Shown here: piece by piece, positions 56,095-64,000 of the stretch
Numbering within the stretch: position 1 is the first letter of the stretch
How the letters are laid out: the number at the start of each line of letters is the position of its first letter
DNA from: Glandiceps talaboti
Lineage: Eukaryota > Hemichordata > Enteropneusta > Spengelidae
Assembly: GCF_964340395.1 (NCBI RefSeq)
Contig: NC_135570.1
Coordinates: 14,213,822-14,277,821, forward strand
Length of the DNA: 64,000 nt
Reading direction: 5' to 3'
Notes under the pieces: generated by a model
What the model saw: only the letters and a program-made list of their open reading frames with translations
The model's database searches: none
What the model was told of the DNA's origin: nothing
Made by a program: the position numbers and the translations under genes

Positions 56095-56910
56095 ATTAGC
56101 CTGGCGTGATTTACATGTATCTATACAGAACCGTCACTGTGTATATATATTTTAATATCAACGTTGTGAAGTACGTCATTCACTGTGTAGTCCAATAGTA
56201 ACAAAATAGTGCATTATAATTTTGACACCAAGGACTACAAAAATATTATTGAAAAACTGTCATAATAGCCTGGCTTTGTATGTGTATTATAATATCAACC
56301 TTTCGATGTACGTCATGCACTGTGTAATACTGTAATGATAACAAAATGTTGATATGAAATTTTCACACCAATGAAAAAAAATGGTTGAAAACAGTTGTAA
56401 TAACCTGGTTTAGTGTAAGCTTATATATACATACACTAAGTGTGTGTGCTTTTAATACTAGTATCAAACTTGTGGTGAATGTCATAATGTCATCAGTGTT
56501 CTCCCCAGGATAGATTGCGACGATAGTGACTAATTTGCATATTAATTTACATATAAATAACATTGTAGTTTGCATAGTGTTCAGCACATAGTATGCATGT
56601 CTTCTACACTGGAACAAACTCTGACTTGTTTATTTATTTTAACACATACACACATGTACATTGGGATCAGCCATTTCTCTTCATGTGAAAGTGTTACTTC
56701 TGATATTGTCATTCAAAGATTACCAAAGCTCAAATATGGTATAACACTTTTGAAGCATGGTAGAAACCTGCCAAGCATGGCTGCCGAGATGGCAAGGATG
56801 GTGTTTACATCATACTTTCTCTATAGTGGGGATAACACTGATGCACAGTATAGTTCAATAATGACAAAATGTTGAAGTGAAATGTGGACACCAAGGATTA
56901 CAAAAATTCG
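56095..56910. repeat. Decayed tandem repeat, units of roughly 150 bp
   Basis: Blocks recur in order: TAGCCTGGC, TAATATCAAC, GTACGTCAT.CACTGTGTA, AACAAAAT, TTTTGACACCAAGGACTACA. Copies lie at about 56095-56264 and 56265-56395, with a weaker one from 56400. A detached right part lies at about 56820-56910 (GGACACCAAGGATTACAAAA). Confidence 0.6.
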
Positions 56911-59900
56911 ATTTGAGTGTGTGACTGAGGATGGAGCTGGAGAGGTCAATCTCTGATTAAGATGCAGCAATATTAAAGTGATTTATGTATTAGGTACAGT
57001 CCCTGTAGTCTTAGCATGTCATTGCCACAGCTGGTACAGTAATTCATACAACATACACACATCTCCGACTGCGTACTAGTATTCACTTACAGTGCCAACA
57101 CACATATTGATTTTTATCAATGACAGAAAAATGGTTTGTTCTGCAATTCACATCATTTTGGCCATTTTTGATATAAAAAATATTGTAGTATAATAGTTCA
57201 AATCTCTAGTAATAGTAATAAATTAGTAATAACTATTTTAATATATAATATATGTTGATGTTTGGAAAATGTTCTGGTTTCTTGTGTTCACAGGTTTTGG
57301 TATTTTATCTCGCTATCTTTGCATCTTTGTCTCTATTGTGACCTTTTCATTGTACAGTGTGTGTGTACATATTTAATGTAATAATCCCGAATGTTGCACA
57401 GATCTAGCATGTCAAGAAGTGTATTCTGGCATGAATTGATCAACTATTCAAACTGAAGCTATTGAACCTAGTGGCGACAACACTGTGCATGTACAGTACA
57501 GAAATATTTATTTGCTTTGAATGGGAAAAGATTGGCAGTGTTCACCTATGTCCACACACAGATGTTACTAGCCTATTCAGAGATTTGGAAGGCTTGGCAA
57601 ATAGAATTTAAATTCAGGACAAGCTGTTTCCCCCTCGACGGTAATGCCTAATATTGTAACACAACTTAATGAAAATATTGGTAGAAAAACTTATTTATTA
57701 AAATTTGTAGGGAGTCTGAGTGTGGCAGGATAAATAAAATGTGTCAGGCTGTTACTTATTCCGAGCTGCTATTGGCGTTTGAAATCATGGTAGTTTCGAT
57801 AGTGTTGTGCCCATTTCTTTTTAATATCAACCCCGTAGAATAGTACATATGTTCGTCAAAATCCCCATCTGTCACGGTACAAGAGAAAATATGTTTCGTC
57901 ATAGCAAGCTCTACATGACAAGGCAAGTATTGCAGCCACTTTTTATGTTGTTATTAGCAGTCTTTTTATGAAATCCATTGCTCCTGTTCTACTGGCTAAT
58001 GAACAAGTCAGATGTCTGTTTTAAACATATCAACTACTCCTATTTAGCTGCTAACTGAAACTTAAAACAGCTTTATTAATGTAAACAGACAGAAAATTGT
58101 ACAAAATATAAAGTCGATGTGACATAGCCTGATTGTATGTTTCAGATGTGCAGTGTAGCATAACATGTGTGGAGTGTCTTCAGTATATATATACAAATTT
58201 AACTCTGTTGAAAATGTGTAGTCGGTACATAGACACAAATTGACTGAGTGTAGTTATGAATTCTCAGACCGCTCATCACCAATATGCTGGATGAATTAGA
58301 CATACCAGTATCTTGTGATGTGTTTACAGGGTCATTATTTCTATTTAAGACTTTACCAAACGTATGCAAATCTTCTACCTTTCTAGCTATTCAAATTCTA
58401 ACCAGTGGATTTCTCGTGGGTTGACCCTTGACAAGCATATTATTTGTTGTCCACATACACACCATCATTGTAAACTGCGTAGTGGGTTTCCCATCTCACC
58501 TGAAGTATATATGTATGTAGCAAGCTGCTGCCAAATAAATGAGAAGATATTACAGTAATAGTCCATTTATGAAAATAACATGCAACGCATGAACTATCTT
58601 TTTTGTCGTAATTGATACAATGCCATTCTGTATAATTGAGGCAAGTTATCATCATATAATACATGAAATTGTTGATGTTCTCATTACAGTCTCATTTCCT
58701 ACCTTACTGGTGTCATTATTTTCATATGTGACACTTTTTATAGCCATAAACTTCTCAGCAGCTTGAGCATTTCAAAGTCCATTATTCATTGTCTAAATTG
58801 CAAAGTATCAGACGGCATTTTGCGTGCCTGATACGCTCCACTGCGGTTGTGAAATGGACACCAACTTTGTTATACTGGCACTGGAAAGTATAAACAGCGT
58901 GTACAAGTTTGTTACACATACTGATTGTTTACGTCCTTAATCTAGGGTTTGTTTACACCTGTATCAAATTCTTCGCTTTAAACAAGAATTTTTCACACAG
59001 ATAGTTCACGGTGTTACTCAAATGTTGATGGATGTAAACATTAGTTAGGAAACGTAGTGATACAAATATTTTGTTTTGTTCCCATTTCAGTTAGTAGCGA
59101 GTACTGAATTTCCATATCAGTGTGCCACAAAATATTGATCGTCCGATATTTGTTCTGAATTCCTGTTTGGCAATTTTTTTTTATGAATGCTTCTATCACA
59201 TCACTTTTCAGCTTGAAAATAAATTGTGAGTGAATCATATAATCAATAGGACAAACAGAAATATGGAGAAGTTTAAGAAAAAATATGTGTGCGCATTCTG
59301 TGTACAATTGGATGTATATAAGCTTATTGATGTTTCGATGAATAAACATAGTTGCCGTTGTAATGTAACAGATGTTGGTAAAACCTGTGATAAAAGAATT
59401 TCTGTTCGCATTAATATTTAGATGATTTTTATAATTGTGTAGGGGTTATGAGAGTAGACGGGCAAACCGTACACACTGATGTGAATAAACTTCCCATTAT
59501 TTCCTCCTGCTACCATATTGACCCAGTGGATTCCACAACAAAGTTCAGAATGTGAGTAATTTCAACAAAGTTGGGGAATATTTAGAGTGTGATGTGACGT
59601 ATTTTATTTTGTAAACCAGTGAATTCTTAGTGTGAATAATATTGGGGGAAACTTCACAATTTCAGCAAATTTTGTTTTTACATAAATTTACAGTCACTTG
59701 GAATGTGATTATGAGTACATAAGTTGATAAGTTATGAGTTGATATCACAACACAGGGATGGGGGGAGGGGTGAGAAATGATCTTTTCAAAAAATATGTGA
59801 ACCAAAACGATACTGTAGAGAAATTATTTTGATTAGATATCTAAATATAGTACATAAATTGAAACGTCTTTATTATCCGAAATGGCATCAGTCAGTGGTG

Positions 59901-61702
59901 AAATTAAGATTGGACGTCAGGGAGAACTGAACCTCTGTAGATGCTGTGTTATGCAGTGTTTCAATTAACACTGGTGTGTTTATGGTTGTTGTTACAATGA
60001 ATGTGAATGTGTACACAATGCTGGACCTGTCCTTGTGATTGAAAATGGAGTGACAGACCGTGCTAGTGTTTCTAGAAGCTTTTTAGAATACTGGGAAGCT
60101 TATTAGACAATACTGAGGAAGCATTGTTGCTATTGTTTGCATTGTTACAGGATTCCGTTTGTTTATTACTGTGGTAAATTTTCCTCGGATTTGGCCTGAA
60201 TGTCCATCGTAAGACGTAATCACCAGAAAACTGGCATGTGGGCACCCACTCTGAAGTGCCTTTTCACCTCATGGGAATTTAATTTCAATCAGAATTTCTT
60301 AACCCAGATTAGAGTTAAGCCACATCCGAAGGAGTTAATACCAGCAATCTTATGAAGCTGTGAATGCCAATGTATTGAGAAATCTCAACTATAGGTAAAT
60401 CTGGGCTTTTGTATAAATTCGTCGGCATTGTTTGACCAAGAAACTCTTGTCCTGTTGACCAGTTAGTTGATCCCCCTCATGTATAGAAATTCATTCATTT
60501 CCATACGTCTGTGCTCTAATATTAATCTTGTTGCTCTCAGATTGGTTGAATCTCATTTGCAAAATAATTAAATAAACCAAAACCGCTTTCGAAATTTTGT
60601 TCAGTTCTATGTATGTATGTTCTTGAGTGGCTTTCGACAAACTTGCCAATGAAAGAAACAAGTTCACCTTGTAAAATTGTATTACTAACACTGCAGTTTG
60701 ATACTGTTACTGCAGGTATCAATTCTATTGTTGGCTATGTACATTGGAATTAGTTTGAATTTTCCCAGGCAACTGAGTGCGAGTAGAAGTGAACCTGTAG
60801 TTACATGCATTTGTACTACCTTTGGGTGTTTATACCATCAGATTAATGTGGGTAGTATGTAGAATATTAATAGTCGCGTAATAATGTTTCTATTTGATTA
60901 TGCGTTCCTGGCTATTTTAAGCCACATATAGACTCAATATAACTGCAATATTGCTGTGTTGATGGTTTCTGTATTGTGTTGGGTGTAATTTACAGACCCA
61001 CAGTAGCATGGGTTGACCTGGCTGCATATTGGAGGCGTTGCTATATTGTTACATAAGAAGGGATAAAATAAAGCTCCTGATCTTTACTTTGTTTGTTGCA
61101 GACTACTAACCTGTGCCTGCCTTCCCCATATTACATTCACAGTTTTGACACATGTGTGGTACATGTCTGTCAGCAGCTAATTGGGTGAATTATTACAAAA
61201 ATTTATAAAAATCTTAACCTAGCCTAGAGCTCAATTTTCACTCTATAGTTGCGTAATGGTATAACGTTTACTGTAGCGTCAAAGTTTGCCACTTTAGTTC
61301 GCAATTCATATGATAATCAAGCAAATAGTAGTTGTAGGACTAATGCTGTTTGCTGTGCATGTGTATACAAGGCTAACGTGACAACAAGAAATTAGTGATA
61401 ATTGCACTCTAAATGAAAGCGTATTCAAAGTTTATGAGAAAACATGATTTCCCCCCCCAGCACTGTCTTTACTCTGTGGCAATCTGCATGTATTCCGTAA
61501 CATGTCGTACAATGCAGTCAGACTACCGTATGCAAGTAAGCAACGATTAGACTAGATTTATAGTAGCTACAAATGCCTACCAGATGACACTTTGGATGTA
61601 CAGAACAAGTGAATAAAAGTTGCACTATTTAGTATTGGGATATGGTCTCTTTTTTGGCGCCAGGTCTTTCCAAGTATTATTATAGAATTCTGTATACTAT
61701 TC

Positions 61703-61871
61703 CAGTGCTGTTGCTATGGTTGAAGTACCAACATAAAGGGGAAGGAGGAAAATCTGGTAAAAATAACATAGAGTAGTTTTACATTCTTAACATATGTGGG
61801 GAACCCAGATGAAATTACTACAGAAATCAGTTAGATATTACCTTCCAACATGCCCTGAGCTACAAAACACT
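61703..61871 (+). mobile_element. hAT-like MITE family H, diverged copy
   Basis: CAGTGCTGTTGCTATGG at the left, GGGGAACCCAGATGAAATTA inside and CCCTGAGCTACAAAACACT at the right parallel 12865-13021. Older than the other copies judging by divergence. Confidence 0.5.
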
Positions 61872-64000
61872 ATCAATTCACACAAGTCTGAACATTAGAA
61901 AAATCAATATCCATCCATATATGTCATTTCTGGAATCAATTTCAAAGTATGGTATTATTTCTAGGTGTAATTTCACCACAGACTGGTTTCAATATTGCTA
62001 ATGTTAAAATTGGCTTCATAGACTGCCAATCTATTTTATCTATCCCCTTTGTCTTACAGGAAGGGTGGGATTTAGTGAACCATATGGTACAAATGTAGGG
62101 TTAGATGTCTACGAAAGTAATCTCTTAAAATTCAACTAAACTAAACTTGGGTCAGTGAAACCATATGGTAAAGCTATATTCTCACTGTTAGTGTTTGTAT
62201 TCAAATGTTTTTTGATGCACTTTGTGTAAAGCCTCTCCAAGCATTTTGCATACCGATAGTCTAAAGGGGGCAAAGGTCAACATATCTGCTAGATATTGTT
62301 TAATCAGCAAGCATATATCACAGACCATTATCACCAAGTTTGTTAGTACCTCAAATCAATAAGTTTCTTGCCTTATCAGCATTCTTGTCAACACACACAC
62401 ACACACACACCCCTTCATTGTCTCTATAAATCAGGGGTGGTTTTTCGCCAGACAGGTTCATAAATTACGTCAGTCAGTCGTCAGCTAAGTCGGTTAAGTG
62501 TAAACACTTGACGGGAAGGACTGTAAGCTACCCTGTCATTGTCGTCTGACAAGCCTGTTTGGAAAATGATCAGCCACTTTGCGACATGAAAAGGGGGAGG
62601 TAGCTGTTCAACCTTGACCTTATTGTAAGCACTATTCGAAGTCCTATACTTTCCAAAACGCAATAATTGCAGATTTCAGAAAAAAATTGCCATTGTAGGT
62701 GGCCTGCTAAGGTGTCAATAGATTTATTCTGCACTGTTGAAGTGCTTTGAGTTAGTTTAGTGTTACGAAAACACAATAAAACAAAGCCTACAATGTAGGG
62801 TCTTGTGTACATGCATTCAGTCTGTCAGCATGGGCTGTACTTGTGAAACAAATAGGTCTTGCTATTGAGAAGTAGATGACAACTTGTTTCACACACTGAA
62901 CTATAAATTGATGCCTTATTGTATACAGTAATTGTAATACTAGAACTGCTGTTCCCACGCAGTTCAAATTATACAAAATGAAATTGTTCCGATCCAAGAA
63001 AATTGTTCCAGCAAAATTATGACGATGTAAATTGTGTATGGTAGTTTCAGGATTTTTATAAAAGGGGAGTAGTCTTTCCATTGTAATGAACCAAACCAAC
63101 GTCGGCGTCGTGTTCTGTGATGTGAAAATAGGGAAAAATTATTTTTTTGACGGAATGAGAAAATTGCTGTGAAACTCGAACCAGCTTGGGTGTCATTTCC
63201 CTGAAGGTCTGTTAGATGCAAAATATGAGTGCTTTAAGGAATGTTTTTCAATCTTTGTAAATGTCTTGGTAATATAAATGTGAAAAATGAACAATATTCT
63301 GATAAAATGTATAAAAGTAGACTTGTATCATAGGTAATGTACTTCTTCATGAAAAGAGAGATGTTTATCGTACAAACATCAAAGGTGAAAATAGTTTATC
63401 AGAAAATGCATTTTGCCGATGGACACTTACAATATAGGTTTCACACGAGGGGAGAAATGAATGAATGTATGTTTGAAGTTTTATATTGAGATAGTCATCT
63501 GATGCTTGTTATTCAAATTACATACAAAAGCAACAGATCCCTTACTTGCAGATACAGTCACTGATCATTTATTTATACATCTTATTGAACCAATCAGTGA
63601 GATGGATTGACCATTTAGATCTCGTCTTAGTTCTGTGTGAGTGTTGTTGTATAGACAGGTGATATGGCCCATCACAAGAAGCCATTCTGAGTCCCAGCTT
63701 TAGTTAAATGGCCATGAATAGAACGAGTCCATAAATCTTGCCGTACAGAAAAAAATGCAGGCTTTTCAACAACTCTTGGATTCTTTAGGCAGATGCCGGA
63801 GGGTGTTATACACCTTTTTGACCCCAAGGATTATTTGACAGAAGGCAGAGAGAGAGGTAGAGAAGGGTGTGGCACGGTTGGAAATGTTCACCATGGCATG
63901 GGCAATGATCCATGACAGTGGGAAGCCAAGCATAGCCTTTGATTTACCTTAGCTTGGCAATACTTTTTAAACCGCAATGGGTTGATGTAGGGGGCTCTGT

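Larger units (their letters stand above)
52030..64000. other. Long non-coding stretch, probable intron or intergenic
   Basis: About 12 kb with no convincing exon: open frames are under 105 codons, without domains or splice context. Holds one diverged family H element, a decayed tandem repeat near 56.1-56.9 kb and a (CA)n near 62394. It may be the first intron of the gene starting at 51709. Confidence 0.5.

Overview
The window is eukaryotic and almost certainly from an invertebrate animal. It is AT-rich, its genes are split by long GT-AG introns, and it is crowded with short non-autonomous DNA transposons, minisatellites and microsatellites. The protein content (an animal-type inositol polyphosphate multikinase and a long EF-hand repeat protein) and the repeat style fit a marine invertebrate such as a non-vertebrate deuterostome or a lophotrochozoan. 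I cannot fix the phylum from the sequence alone.

Layout: 1-8525 is intergenic repeat-rich DNA. 8526-26179 (+) is a complete five-exon inositol polyphosphate multikinase (IPMK) gene. All splice phases agree and the predicted protein is 467 aa. Each of its four introns carries at least one tandem array, and the units are unrelated: 46 bp and about 43 bp in intron 1, 56 bp in intron 2, 48 bp in intron 3, about 30 bp in intron 4. 26180-36702 is intergenic, with many MITE-like elements, the 3' end of a non-LTR retrotransposon and one doubtful small membrane ORF. 36703-49424 (-) is a complete 14-coding-exon gene for a 927-aa protein built from eight repeats of about 116 aa, each holding a degenerate EF-hand pair. 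50.6-51.7 kb is a CpG-richer, promoter-like segment between that gene and a probable first coding exon at 51709-51965 (+), whose remaining exons I cannot find. 52-64 kb is non-coding as far as I can see and is probably the intron or downstream DNA of that gene.

The genes do not form an operon and no joint pathway is implied. IPMK belongs to inositol phosphate/PIP3 signalling. The EF-hand protein may be structural, possibly ciliary, but that is inference.

The most informative observations are: a 99-bp in-frame triplication across an exon/intron boundary of the EF-hand gene, which copies the splice donor; two nested transposon insertions for which a paralogous copy in the same window supplies the empty site (one with a 9-bp target duplication, MULE-like; one flanked by TTA, PIF/Harbinger-like); a dispersed element whose 48-bp unit is single in two copies and about 14-fold in a third; and the minisatellite load of all IPMK introns.
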